46,515 bases of DNA from an uncultured Pelagibacteraceae bacterium (GTDB taxonomy: Bacteria; Pseudomonadota; Alphaproteobacteria; Pelagibacterales; Pelagibacteraceae). Below are positions 1 through 8,170 of the stretch, one piece after another. Within the stretch, counting starts at the first letter, position 1, and every line of letters begins with the position of its first letter. Both the position numbers and the translations under genes were made by a program. The notes under the pieces were generated by a model. That model saw only the letters and a list, made by a program, of their open reading frames with translations, did no database searches and was not told the DNA's origin. The DNA lies in contig CABYNK010000003.1 in the NCBI GenBank assembly GCA_902520355.1, positions 1 to 46,515 on the forward strand, in the 5' to 3' direction.

Positions 1-633
1 TAAAATGGATGGAATAGTAGGTTGGCCATTTTTTATTTTTTCTCTAATTTTTTCAATTTTCCTCTTTAAATTTGAATTATCAGGATCGTTCGATTCACAA
101 AATTTAGAATTTTGTAATGTATATTCATGACCACAATATATCTGTGTATCTTTTGGAAGTTCTTTTATCTTTTTTAATGAATTGAACATCTGTTCATAAG
201 TTCCCTCAAAAATTCTGCCACATCCTAAAGAAAACAAGGTATCCCCGGTAAAAATTTTTTTTTCTAAAAAAAAATGAAAAGCGATATGCCCACTTGTATG
301 ACCTGGTATGTGATAAATTTTTGCTTCAAAATTTTCATCTTTCCATTTTTGATTATCTTCAACAAGCACATCAATTTCTGGAATACGATTTTTATCCTCT
401 TTAAATCCAACTATTTTAGAATTATATCTCCTCTTTAATTCTAAGTTGCCACCTACATGATCATAATGATGATGAGTATTAAGAATATATTTTAACTCAA
501 TATTATTACTTTCAACATATTTGATAATTGGAGCTGCCTCACCAGGATCAACAACACATCCAATACTTTTAGTGTCATCGATTAGCAAGTAACTATAATT
601 GTCCTGTAAACACTTAATTATTTCTACTCTCAT
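1..633 (-). CDS. gloB: Hydroxyacylglutathione hydrolase (glyoxalase II), 3' end outside window
   Basis: Metallo-beta-lactamase-fold hydrolase that splits S-lactoylglutathione to lactate and glutathione, the second step of methylglyoxal detoxification in the cytoplasm. I translated it by hand from the ATG at 633: 211 codons are visible and the frame is still open at base 1. The metal motif THHHYDH is at residues 53-59 (H54, H56, D58, H59), with Tyr where Trp is more common. A second metal region reads PGHTSGH near residue 110 and FTGDTLF follows near residue 130. The family is about 250 residues long, so roughly 40 are missing off the left edge. It starts one base after the metW stop (TAAGATG), so it is the third gene of the metX-metW-gloB unit and probably cotranscribed. 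Confidence 0.9.
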   Translation of the reverse strand, partial: MRVEIIKCLQDNYSYLLIDDTKSIGCVVDPGEAAPIIKYVESNNIELKYILNTHHHYDHVGGNLELKRRYNSKIVGFKEDKNRIPEIDVLVEDNQKWKDENFEAKIYHIPGHTSGHIAFHFFLEKKIFTGDTLFSLGCGRIFEGTYEQMFNSLKKIKELPKDTQIYCGHEYTLQNSKFCESNDPDNSNLKRKIEKIREKIKNGQPTIPSIL

Positions 634-634
634 C

Positions 635-1231
635 TTATTTTTCAATTAAGAATATACCTAATTCTGCAAATAAATTTTTATAAAATAAATTAGAATTATT
701 AATATTTGATATATTTTTATTAGTCAGGGCTAAAGATTTAAAGATTTTGAAGTTTATAATTTTTGAAAATTTAACAAAATCCTTAATCGTACACATATGA
801 ATATTTGGTGTGTTATACCAATCATTTGGCAATGATTCTGTGATTGGCATAGTTCCTTTGATAAGTAAATTTAATCTTACTTTCCAATGACCAAAATTTG
901 GAATTGTTATGATTGCTTTCTTTCCAACTCTTAAAAGTTCTTTTATAACAATTTCAGGATTTACGAAAGCTTGTAAAGTTTGACCTAGGACAACATAATC
1001 AAAAGAGTCATCTGGAAATTGTTTTAAATCCAATTCTGCGTTTCCTTCAATCACAGTAAGTCCTTTTGATACGCAGGTTTGAACTTTATCTTTTGAAATC
1101 TCAATTCCTCTCGCATCAACATTTTTATTTTTTTTTAATGACTCCATTAATGTGCCATCATCGCAACCAACATCCAAAACTCTTGTTTTTTCCTCTATTA
1201 AATCAACTATTATTTTATATTCTGTTTTCAA
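635..1231 (-). CDS. metW: MetW, methyltransferase-fold partner of MetX
   Basis: Small protein of 198 residues with a class I SAM-methyltransferase fold (glycine motif VLDVGCDDGTL, residues 18-28). The MetW hallmark LPNDWYNTPNIHMCTIKDF lies near residues 134-152. MetW is found next to MetX in many proteobacteria and is needed for, or enhances, homoserine acylation; its exact chemistry is not settled. The start is TTG (1229-1231), only 2 nt after the metX stop. A GAGAGA ribosome-binding sequence 5 nt upstream supports it, and no ATG fits. The metXW arrangement is the strongest evidence for the name. Confidence 0.9.
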   Translation of the reverse strand: MKTEYKIIVDLIEEKTRVLDVGCDDGTLMESLKKNKNVDARGIEISKDKVQTCVSKGLTVIEGNAELDLKQFPDDSFDYVVLGQTLQAFVNPEIVIKELLRVGKKAIITIPNFGHWKVRLNLLIKGTMPITESLPNDWYNTPNIHMCTIKDFVKFSKIINFKIFKSLALTNKNISNINNSNLFYKNLFAELGIFLIEK

Positions 1232-1233
1232 TG

Positions 1234-2352
1234 TTATCTCTCAGAGTAAGATTTATCTAAAAAATTTTTAAGGGTTTTCAAAAAGTCTGGAACATCTAAC
1301 AAAAAAGAATCATGTCCTTTGTCAGATTTTATTTCAACAAATCCAACGTCAGCACCAATTGCATTAAGAGCGATAACAATATCTTTATTTTCTTGAGTTG
1401 GATAAAGCCAGTCTGATGTGAAAGATATTACAAAAAACTTTGCCCTAGTTTTTTTAAATGCACTAGATAAATTACCATCAAATTGTTTAACTAGATCAAA
1501 ATAATCCATTGCTCTTGTGATATAAAGATAACTGTTAGCATCAAATCGATCTACAAAAACCGATCCTTGATATCTTAAATAACTCTCTATTTGAAAATCT
1601 GCATCAAATCCAAATTTAAGAGCATCTCTTTCTTGAAGCTTTCTTCCAAATTTTTCTTGTAAACCTTTTTTGGACAAATAAGTTATATGAGCAGCCATCC
1701 TCGCTACTGATAACCCTTTATCAGGAAGAGTGTTGTTAGATAAATATTTTCCGTCTGACCAATTATGATCTGATGCTATCGCTTGTCTACCCAACTCATT
1801 AAAAGCAATATTTTGAGCAGAATGACTAGAGGTACACGCGATTGGAACTACTGTACTAGCTTTATCTGGATAATTACTAATAAATTGCAAAACTTGCATT
1901 CCTCCCATCGATCCACCAACAACTGAAAAAAGTTTTTTTATATTAAAATGATCTAATAAATTCACTTGTGCATTAACCATGTCATTAATAGTAATCACAG
2001 GAAAATCGGTGCCATAGATTTTATTTGTATCAGGATTTTTGTGGCTTGGACCATATGAGCCCATACAACCACCTATAACATTTGCACAAATAACAAAATA
2101 TTTATTTGTGTCTATTGATTTGTTTGGACCCACTGCGTAAGACCACCAACCATCTTTTTTTGTGACAGGATTGATACCCGTAACAAATTGATCACCAGTA
2201 AGCGCATGAAAAACAAGGATTGCATTATCTTTATTTTCATTAAGCGAACCATAAGTTTCATACGCGAGTGGAAAATTATTAATAGTTTTACCACAATCAA
2301 GTTTTAATGGTTTTTTAATTACAAGTGTTTTTATATTCTCTTTAATATTCAT
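1234..2352 (-). CDS. metX: Homoserine O-acyltransferase MetX
   Basis: Alpha/beta-hydrolase that acylates L-homoserine, the entry step of methionine synthesis. At 372 residues it has the normal family length. The nucleophile elbow VVGGSMGGMQ puts the catalytic serine at residue 148. The family motif NVIGGCMGSYGPS is at 91-103, an SFTSDWLYP segment supplies the aspartate, and DKGHDSFLLD near the C-terminus supplies the histidine. Acetyl- versus succinyl-CoA use cannot be fixed from this reading. It is first in metX-metW-gloB and sits 36 nt downstream of a SAM-II riboswitch, so its expression should fall when S-adenosylmethionine is abundant. Confidence 0.93.
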   Translation of the reverse strand: MNIKENIKTLVIKKPLKLDCGKTINNFPLAYETYGSLNENKDNAILVFHALTGDQFVTGINPVTKKDGWWSYAVGPNKSIDTNKYFVICANVIGGCMGSYGPSHKNPDTNKIYGTDFPVITINDMVNAQVNLLDHFNIKKLFSVVGGSMGGMQVLQFISNYPDKASTVVPIACTSSHSAQNIAFNELGRQAIASDHNWSDGKYLSNNTLPDKGLSVARMAAHITYLSKKGLQEKFGRKLQERDALKFGFDADFQIESYLRYQGSVFVDRFDANSYLYITRAMDYFDLVKQFDGNLSSAFKKTRAKFFVISFTSDWLYPTQENKDIVIALNAIGADVGFVEIKSDKGHDSFLLDVPDFLKTLKNFLDKSYSER

Positions 2353-2388
2353 AATTTTTAATGCTAATTATTGAATTGTGAGAAAAAA

Positions 2389-2440
2389 AACTTTTTTAGC
2401 GGTTTTTTTAAAGCGCTCGCAATTCAGGTAAATCAGCGCA
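2389..2440 (-). promoter_or_regulatory. SAM-II (SAM-alpha) riboswitch upstream of metX
   Basis: The leftward RNA begins UGCGCUGAUUUACC, continues AUUGCGAGCGC (closing the GCGCU/AGCGC stem P1), then reaches the A-rich 3' element GCUAAAAAAG at 2400-2391. This is the SAM-II layout: P1, the loop GAUUUA, and a downstream GCUAAA strand forming the pseudoknot. It matches, as I remember it, the compact marine SAM-II RNA of known structure at nearly all core positions. Known members sit before metX/metA in alphaproteobacteria and control translation. Here it lies 36 nt before the metX ATG and starts at the predicted transcription start. I did not fold the pseudoknot computationally. Confidence 0.87.
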
Positions 2441-2445
2441 TAAAT

Positions 2446-2474
2446 TTTGTACAAGATGTTATTTAGTATGTCAA
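2446..2474 (-). promoter_or_regulatory. Sigma70-type promoter of metX-metW-gloB
   Basis: On the minus strand a perfect -35 TTGACA (2474-2469) is followed by a 17-nt spacer and the -10 TACAAA (2451-2446, 4/6 to TATAAT). Transcription would begin near 2439, exactly at the 5' edge of the SAM-II element, so the leader is essentially riboswitch plus a 36-nt linker. Confidence 0.75.
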
Positions 2475-2546
2475 TTTTAAAAATATTTGAACTAATACTA
2501 TATGAAAAGTTGTTATTTTAATTATAAAGAGGCTAAAATTTAAAAG

Positions 2547-3632
2547 ATGACATCTATAAAATTTAAAAAATTTAATATTGAGGCTTATCAACCAGGCAAA
2601 TCAACTATTAAGAGTTTCAATAAGATTATTAAACTTTCAGCAAATGAATCAGCTCTAGGGGTAAGTGTGAGGGCCAAGAAAGCAATATCAAATAAAAAAC
2701 TAAGTCTTTTCAGATATCCTGATGGAAAGTCTAAAAGATTACGAAGCCAGATCTCAAAAGAATTTAATTGTGACAAAGAAAAAATAATTTGTGGAGCTGG
2801 CTCAGACGAAGTTATTCAAATGTTATGTCAGCTTTTCCTTAAACCAAAAGATGAGGTAATTCTTCCTCAATTTAGTTTTTTAATGTACAGAATATATGCA
2901 AAAATAGTTGGAGCAAAAGTTATCTTTGCGAAAGAAAAAAATTTTAAAGTTTCTGTTTCTGAAATAATTAAAAATGTTAGCAATAAAACTAAAATTGTAT
3001 TTATTGCTAATCCAAATAATCCAACTGGCACTTACTTGACCAAGTTTGAACTAACTAATTTAAGAAAAAGATTGAGGAAAAATATTTTACTTGTTGTAGA
3101 TGATGCCTATGCAGAGTACATGCAAAATAGAGATTATAAATCTGGTTTAGATTTATTCAAAAATAAGCAGAACGTTTTTATATTAAGGACATTCTCAAAA
3201 ATCTATGGACTATCATCCTTAAGAATTGGGTGGGGATATGGTTCCAAAAAAATTATTAATGCTTTGAATGTTATTAAACCTCCATTCAATGTTAATGAAG
3301 TAGCTCAAAAGGCAGCAATTGAGTCACTTAAGGATAAAAAATTTATTTCACGTTCAGTAAAACATAATTATCTTTATGCAACAAAATTAAAAGATTTTTT
3401 GAGCAACTACGATATTAGCTCAAATAAAGTTTCTGCCAACTTTCTATTATTGAATTTTAATAAATGCAAACTACAAGCTAATAGTTTTTATAAAAAATTA
3501 AAAAAAAAAGGAATCATTTTAAGGTCTACTGAAGAAGGTTATAAAATAAAAAATATGCTACGATTAACGATTGGGTCAAAAGAAGAAAATATTAAATTTA
3601 TCAAAGCAACACAAAATATATTTAGAAAATGA
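2547..3632 (+). CDS. hisC: Histidinol-phosphate / aromatic aminotransferase (HisC family)
   Basis: Fold-type I PLP aminotransferase, 361 residues. Visible motifs are KLSANESALG (29-38, substrate loop), IANPNNPTGTY (cofactor asparagine, about 153-163), VVDDAYAEY (D185 and Y188 region), and RTFSKIYGLSSLRIGW, with the Schiff-base lysine at 218. HisC-family enzymes transaminate histidinol phosphate, but many also act on phenylpyruvate or hydroxyphenylpyruvate. The next gene, overlapping by 4 nt (ATGA), is a prephenate/arogenate dehydrogenase, which favours a role in tyrosine/phenylalanine synthesis, perhaps alongside histidine synthesis. It starts 104 nt from the SAM-II promoter and is transcribed away from it; GAGG at 2529-2532 is a rather distant ribosome-binding site. 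Confidence 0.85.
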   Translation: MTSIKFKKFNIEAYQPGKSTIKSFNKIIKLSANESALGVSVRAKKAISNKKLSLFRYPDGKSKRLRSQISKEFNCDKEKIICGAGSDEVIQMLCQLFLKPKDEVILPQFSFLMYRIYAKIVGAKVIFAKEKNFKVSVSEIIKNVSNKTKIVFIANPNNPTGTYLTKFELTNLRKRLRKNILLVVDDAYAEYMQNRDYKSGLDLFKNKQNVFILRTFSKIYGLSSLRIGWGYGSKKIINALNVIKPPFNVNEVAQKAAIESLKDKKFISRSVKHNYLYATKLKDFLSNYDISSNKVSANFLLLNFNKCKLQANSFYKKLKKKGIILRSTEEGYKIKNMLRLTIGSKEENIKFIKATQNIFRK

Positions 3633-4525
3633 GAAACGTATTAATTATAGGCTGTGGATTATTAGGCTCTTCTTTAGTAAGGAAGATATCAAAAAAAAAA
3701 ATAGCTAAAAAAATATTTATTTATGAAAAATCAAAATCTAATATCGCTAAAATAAAAAGTCTCAGATTACCTGGAACAATTGTTAAGTCACTAAAAGATG
3801 GCTTGGTAGATTCAAACCTGGTGATTATTTGTACATCAACAAGTGAGTATAAAAAACTTATTTTTAAAATCAATAAAACTATATCACCAAAGACTCTGAT
3901 AACTGATGTTGGATCTTCAAAAATAGAGTCATCTAAAATTATTAAAAAATTTTTGAAGCGTGGTATAAATTGGATAAGTAGTCACCCCATCGCTGGATCA
4001 GAGGTGAGTGGACCAGAATTTGGAAAAGCTGATATGTTTGAGGATAAATGGTGTGTATTAATTAAGAATAAAAAAACAAGCTCAAAGAATTTAAAATTTT
4101 TAATTTCTTTTTGGAAAAAGATAGGCTCAAAAACCGTTATTATGAATTCAGAAAAACATGACAAAGTTTTTTCTATCACAAGTCATTTACCACATTTAAT
4201 AGCTTATAATTTGGTTAAATCGGCTCAAGATTTTGAAAAAATACTCAAATTTGGGCTTATTAAATACAGTGCTGGGGGACTGAGAGATTTTTCAAGAATA
4301 GCTGCTTCAAATGAAATTATGTGGAGAGATATTTTTTTTGATAACAAAGTTAATGTTATAAAAGCGATAGACTTATTTATCAAAAACCTAAAATCTTTTA
4401 AAAAAGATATTAATTCTAAAAATAATAAATCAATTTTAAAAAAATTATCACAGACTAAAAAAGTTAGGTCTAAAATTATTAAATTAAAACAAGATGTAAA
4501 CAAACCTGACTTTGGTAGAGATTAA
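3629..4525 (+). CDS. tyrC: Prephenate/arogenate (cyclohexadienyl) dehydrogenase
   Basis: NAD(P)-dependent dehydrogenase of tyrosine synthesis, 298 residues. The N-terminal Rossmann motif IIGCGLLGSSLV spans residues 6-17. The substrate-binding stretch SSHPIAGSEVSGPEF is near 116-130, followed by the helical-domain motif FSITSHLPHLIAYNLV near 181-196. No ACT or chorismate-mutase domain is fused, so it is the monofunctional type. Its ATG lies inside the last codons of the hisC-like gene (ATGA), implying translational coupling. Its stop overlaps the stop of the convergent NlpC/P60 gene, leaving no room for a terminator. Prephenate versus arogenate preference cannot be read from the motifs. Confidence 0.87.
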   Translation: MRNVLIIGCGLLGSSLVRKISKKKIAKKIFIYEKSKSNIAKIKSLRLPGTIVKSLKDGLVDSNLVIICTSTSEYKKLIFKINKTISPKTLITDVGSSKIESSKIIKKFLKRGINWISSHPIAGSEVSGPEFGKADMFEDKWCVLIKNKKTSSKNLKFLISFWKKIGSKTVIMNSEKHDKVFSITSHLPHLIAYNLVKSAQDFEKILKFGLIKYSAGGLRDFSRIAASNEIMWRDIFFDNKVNVIKAIDLFIKNLKSFKKDINSKNNKSILKKLSQTKKVRSKIIKLKQDVNKPDFGRD

Positions 4526-5274
4526 ATATTATTAATACTACTTACTTTTTTAACTTTTAGATTTGCAGTTTTATCAATTAATTTAATCGTTTGTATTGTT
4601 GGCATTATTATCACCTTCTTTTTTGGTCCATAAGCATGAATAAATTTAGAATTATTTAGACATATACCAACATGTCCTTTCCAAAATACGATATCTCCTT
4701 TAAGCCAATTTTTACTTCTTTTTCTTTTACAAAATCTTATTTGGTCTTTTGTATCTCTTGGAAAAAATATTCTGTTGTAATAAAAATAGATTTGAATTAA
4801 TGCTGAACAGTCAATACCAACACAGGTTTTTCCACCCCATAAGTATTTTGTGTTTAAAAAGAATTTGAATATTTTGATATAATTTTTTTCATAATGATCA
4901 ATATTTTTGATATCATTTTTTTGGATCCATTTATTTTTTTCAAATTCTATATACTTTTTATTTTCATTTCTTACGCATACACCTGATCCATAATATAGAT
5001 AATGGTTTGAAGACAGAAATCTTTTACCCTTTTTAAAAAAAATTCTAGACTTAATTTTTGAAATTTTATGTGAGGGTTTAAAATTTTCTAAAAACTTATC
5101 TTTTTTTATATATCCAATATAATTGTCATAATGAGTTTTTATTTTTACATATTTTTTTCTTTTCAATAGAATTTTAAATTTCTCTCCATATAAAATTTGC
5201 GAAACCACCTCAGAATTGGGAGATGGTTTAAAGTAAATGTTAGTTACGAATTTATTTAAAAAATTATTTTTCAC
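4522..5274 (-). CDS. NlpC/P60 peptidase with N-terminal SH3 domain, probably cytoplasmic
   Basis: Cysteine peptidase of family C40, 250 residues. Residues 1-65 look like a bacterial SH3 repeat (SPNSEVVSQILYGEKF, then YVKIKTHYDNYIGYI). A linker follows, then the NlpC/P60 domain with catalytic Cys156 (GIDCSALI), His201 (KGHVGICL) and His213 (FIHAYG). There is no signal peptide or lipobox, so it should act inside the cell, like YkfC-type enzymes that cut L-Ala-D-Glu or D-Glu-DAP bonds in imported cell-wall peptides. The GTG start lies 11 nt inside the AmpG-like permease gene, which supports a joint role in muropeptide recycling. The exact bond cut is inferred. Confidence 0.82.
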   Translation of the reverse strand: MKNNFLNKFVTNIYFKPSPNSEVVSQILYGEKFKILLKRKKYVKIKTHYDNYIGYIKKDKFLENFKPSHKISKIKSRIFFKKGKRFLSSNHYLYYGSGVCVRNENKKYIEFEKNKWIQKNDIKNIDHYEKNYIKIFKFFLNTKYLWGGKTCVGIDCSALIQIYFYYNRIFFPRDTKDQIRFCKRKRSKNWLKGDIVFWKGHVGICLNNSKFIHAYGPKKKVIIMPTIQTIKLIDKTANLKVKKVSSINNI

Positions 5275-6640
5275 TTAGTTGTAGTTTATTTTTCATAATC
5301 CATAGGATTATCAATGAAGGAATTACCATTAGCGCGGTTAAAATAAAAAATATTCCCCAATCACCATTTAACCAATCAACAAGGGCGCCAGAGGAGGAGG
5401 CTAAAGTTGTTCTACCAGCGGTGCCTATTGATGCTAAGAGTGCATATTGAGTTGCTGTATAGGCTCTGTCTACGAGCATAGATATAAAGGCTACAAAAGC
5501 TACTGTTGCAAATGCAGCAGCTATATCATCAAAAATAACAGCAATAGCAAATAAAAATTCTGATTTATCGCTCCAGGCCAATACACTAAATAAAAGGTTT
5601 GTACTTGCCATCATTACTCCAGCAAAAAACATTGCTTTTAAAACGCCAGATCTTATTACAAAAAGTCCACCTAAAAGAGTAAACGTCACTGTAGTGATCC
5701 AACCTAACGTTTTGGAGTAAATAGCGATATCCGATTTACTAAAACCTATTTCTTTATAAAAAATTATAGACATCCTTCCAAGAAATGCCTCACCCACTTT
5801 AAATAAAAAAACAAATCCTAAAATTCCTAGAGCAATCGAAAAACCATTCTTTTTAAAAAAACTAATAATTGGGCCACTAATTGTTCCAGCAACCCATGTT
5901 ATTAATTTTGTAAATATATTTTCATTTTTAAATTGAGATGATATCAATTTATCATTTTCTTTTTGTTGATTTTGTCTGTCTAAATTTCCATCCTCATCAA
6001 CGAACATCAAGCCAATGTTCATTAAAATTACTAAAACCCCTAAAATTAAAAAAGTTAGTTGCCAATAATTTTCAAAACCAATATTTTGTAGAATATCTGC
6101 TGAAAATAATGATAGCACTCCACCTAATTTGTATCCTGTCCACCAACCAACAACCGCCATTGCAGCCCCAGCAGCCATGGATTTTCCCTCATTCTCACCA
6201 ATCTGTTCAATTCTTAAAGCATCAACTGTTATGTCTTGAGTTGATGATGCAATAGCAATTATTAAACCTACCGAAACAACTAAAGCTAAATTTTCAGATG
6301 GATCGAGCAAACTCCAAAAAGCAAGTGAGAGTAAGATGATAATTTGCATCAAAACAATCCATCCTCTTCTGTGACCTATTTTTTTTGTTAAAAATGGTAT
6401 TTGTATTCTATCTATAAGTGGCGCCCATAAATAATTAAAAGCATAAACTGCAAAAATTAATCCAGCCCACCCAACAGTTGATCTACTTAATCCATCTTCT
6501 TTTAACCATAAACTTAGACTACTCCCGATCAAAACCCATGGAAAACCTGAAATTGCACCGAGCAATAAAATTTTGAGCATTCTTTTGTCAAAATAAACCG
6601 AGAACATTTCAGACAAAGATTTTTTTTTAATTTTTATCAA
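5264..6640 (-). CDS. ampG: AmpG-like MFS permease (muropeptide transporter family)
   Basis: Major-facilitator protein of the AmpG/PAT type with about 12-14 membrane segments. AmpG proteins import anhydromuropeptides for peptidoglycan recycling. Typical features are SGFPWVLIGSSLSLWL near the N-terminus, WAGLIFAVYAFNYLWAPLID, a GHRRGWIVLMQ loop after helix 3, and SSTQDITVDALRIEQ, an AmpG-family signature. The frame is open from a TTG at 6655, but a perfect GGAGG (6653-6649) lies 8 nt before a second TTG at 6640-6638, so I start it there (458 residues), 2 nt after the trkH stop. The 3' end overlaps the NlpC/P60 gene. Substrate is inferred from family and neighbour. Confidence 0.8.
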   Translation of the reverse strand: MIKIKKKSLSEMFSVYFDKRMLKILLLGAISGFPWVLIGSSLSLWLKEDGLSRSTVGWAGLIFAVYAFNYLWAPLIDRIQIPFLTKKIGHRRGWIVLMQIIILLSLAFWSLLDPSENLALVVSVGLIIAIASSTQDITVDALRIEQIGENEGKSMAAGAAMAVVGWWTGYKLGGVLSLFSADILQNIGFENYWQLTFLILGVLVILMNIGLMFVDEDGNLDRQNQQKENDKLISSQFKNENIFTKLITWVAGTISGPIISFFKKNGFSIALGILGFVFLFKVGEAFLGRMSIIFYKEIGFSKSDIAIYSKTLGWITTVTFTLLGGLFVIRSGVLKAMFFAGVMMASTNLLFSVLAWSDKSEFLFAIAVIFDDIAAAFATVAFVAFISMLVDRAYTATQYALLASIGTAGRTTLASSSGALVDWLNGDWGIFFILTALMVIPSLIILWIMKNKLQLSEK

Positions 6641-6642
6641 AT

Positions 6643-8082
6643 TTAATTCCTCCAAAAAGATGGTAAAAATAATACAAGGATTGCAAATAATTCCAATCTA
6701 CCCAAAATCATACCAAAACTTAAAATCCACTTAGAGACATCAGGTAGTGATGAAAAATTTCCATTTGGCCCAATAGTTGAACCTAGGCCAGGTCCTACAT
6801 TTGAAATAGATGTTGCAGCACCAGAAATTGAAGTAATAAAGTCAAGACCTGTCAAAGATAATAATGCTGTAATTGCAAAAAAAATTACCAGGTACATATA
6901 AATGAAAGAGATAATTGATGCGGTAAATTTATCATCAACAGGACTTTGGTTATATTTTAGAACAAAAATTCCCTTAGGATAAATAATTTTTTTTAGTTGA
7001 TTCAAAATAAATGAATAAAGTATTTGAAATCTAAATATTTTTATTCCACAGGTTGTTGAGCCAGCACATCCACCGATAAACATTAAACCTATAAATATAA
7101 TTAAAGGAAATCCACCCCAGTTATCAAATTGCGCATTTACATATCCAGTTCCAGTCAAAATTGATATTACATTAAATAAAACTGTTCTGAAGTTTAGTTC
7201 AGATGATTTATCTAAAAACAAATAAATTGATAAAATCAGAATACTTATTAAGATTATTTTTAAAAAGGTTCTAATTTGAATATCTGAAAAAAAAATTCTT
7301 CTATTACCGTTTAAGAATTTGATATAAGCGATAAAAGGTAAACTTCCTAAGATAATAAAAATCATTGCTGAAATTTCTATTGAAAAACTGTTAAAGAAAC
7401 CAATGGAATCGTTATAGTTTGAAAACCCTCCAGTGGCTATTGTTGTCATAGAATGGGTTATACTATCAAAAGTGTTCATCCCAAGAATTTTATATGATAT
7501 TGCGCAAAGTGTTGTAAGACCTGTATAAATATAAATTAATCTTAAAGCAATTTCTTTTGATTTAGGAAGAATTTTTTCAGAGGAGTCGCTATTAGAAATT
7601 TTGAATAATTGCATACCACCAACATTCATTATAGGCATCAAGGTGATTGCCATAACAATTATTCCAATACCACCTAACCATTGAAGTATTGCTCTCCAAA
7701 ACAAAATTGCTTTAGGCATATCCTCTAAATTTGAAATGATTGTAGAACCAGTTGTTGTAATACCTGACATGCTCTCGAAAAAAGCATTAGTGAATGAAAA
7801 ATTGACTTCAGAAAATATTAGAGGAAGTGAGCCAAAAATTGCAATACTAAGCCAAGATAAAGCCGTTAATAAAAAAGCTTGCTGTAAATTTAACTTCTTA
7901 TCATGGTCAAGATTAGATAAAAAAAATAGCGTACCAAAAATAATTGTAATAATTGAGGCACCAAAAAAAGAAGAGTCAATTTCTTTAAAAAAAAATTGGA
8001 CAAATATTGGTATCAACATAAAAATTCCAAGAATTATTTGAAGAATTCCGAGAGTAAAAAAAACAGTTTTATAATTAGACAT
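6643..8082 (-). CDS. trkH: TrkH-family potassium uptake channel subunit
   Basis: Membrane protein of 479 residues built from four M1-P-M2 repeats. Four pore-loop filter segments are visible: MSGITTTGSTII, TTIATGGFSNYN, LTGTGYVNAQF and ISNVGPGLGSTIGP, each with the characteristic glycine. TrkH forms the K+ pathway and is normally gated by the cytoplasmic NAD-binding protein TrkA, which is not in this window. It is the first gene of a leftward run with the AmpG-like permease and NlpC/P60 gene; no functional link is obvious, and the tight spacing may only reflect genome compaction. It diverges from lysK across an 88-nt gap with no convincing promoter. Confidence 0.9.
   Translation of the reverse strand: MSNYKTVFFTLGILQIILGIFMLIPIFVQFFFKEIDSSFFGASIITIIFGTLFFLSNLDHDKKLNLQQAFLLTALSWLSIAIFGSLPLIFSEVNFSFTNAFFESMSGITTTGSTIISNLEDMPKAILFWRAILQWLGGIGIIVMAITLMPIMNVGGMQLFKISNSDSSEKILPKSKEIALRLIYIYTGLTTLCAISYKILGMNTFDSITHSMTTIATGGFSNYNDSIGFFNSFSIEISAMIFIILGSLPFIAYIKFLNGNRRIFFSDIQIRTFLKIILISILILSIYLFLDKSSELNFRTVLFNVISILTGTGYVNAQFDNWGGFPLIIFIGLMFIGGCAGSTTCGIKIFRFQILYSFILNQLKKIIYPKGIFVLKYNQSPVDDKFTASIISFIYMYLVIFFAITALLSLTGLDFITSISGAATSISNVGPGLGSTIGPNGNFSSLPDVSKWILSFGMILGRLELFAILVLFLPSFWRN
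6649..6653 (-). promoter_or_regulatory. Shine-Dalgarno GGAGG for the AmpG-like gene, inside trkH
   Basis: The sequence GGAGG on the minus strand lies within the last codons of trkH, 8 nt before the TTG at 6640. It decides between two in-frame TTG starts: the earlier one (6655) would overlap the binding site itself. Confidence 0.7.
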
Positions 8083-8170
8083 TTTGATAGAACATTATTT
8101 TATGGTAAATAAATTTCAACTCTATAAGAATAAGTTAAAGCGTTAATTTAAGATTTTATTTGGATTAATC

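Noticed and set aside
5938-6255. Open frame of 105 codons on the plus strand
   Set aside because: It lies antisense inside the AmpG-like gene, has no recognisable domain or ribosome-binding site, and mirrors codon bias of the real gene.
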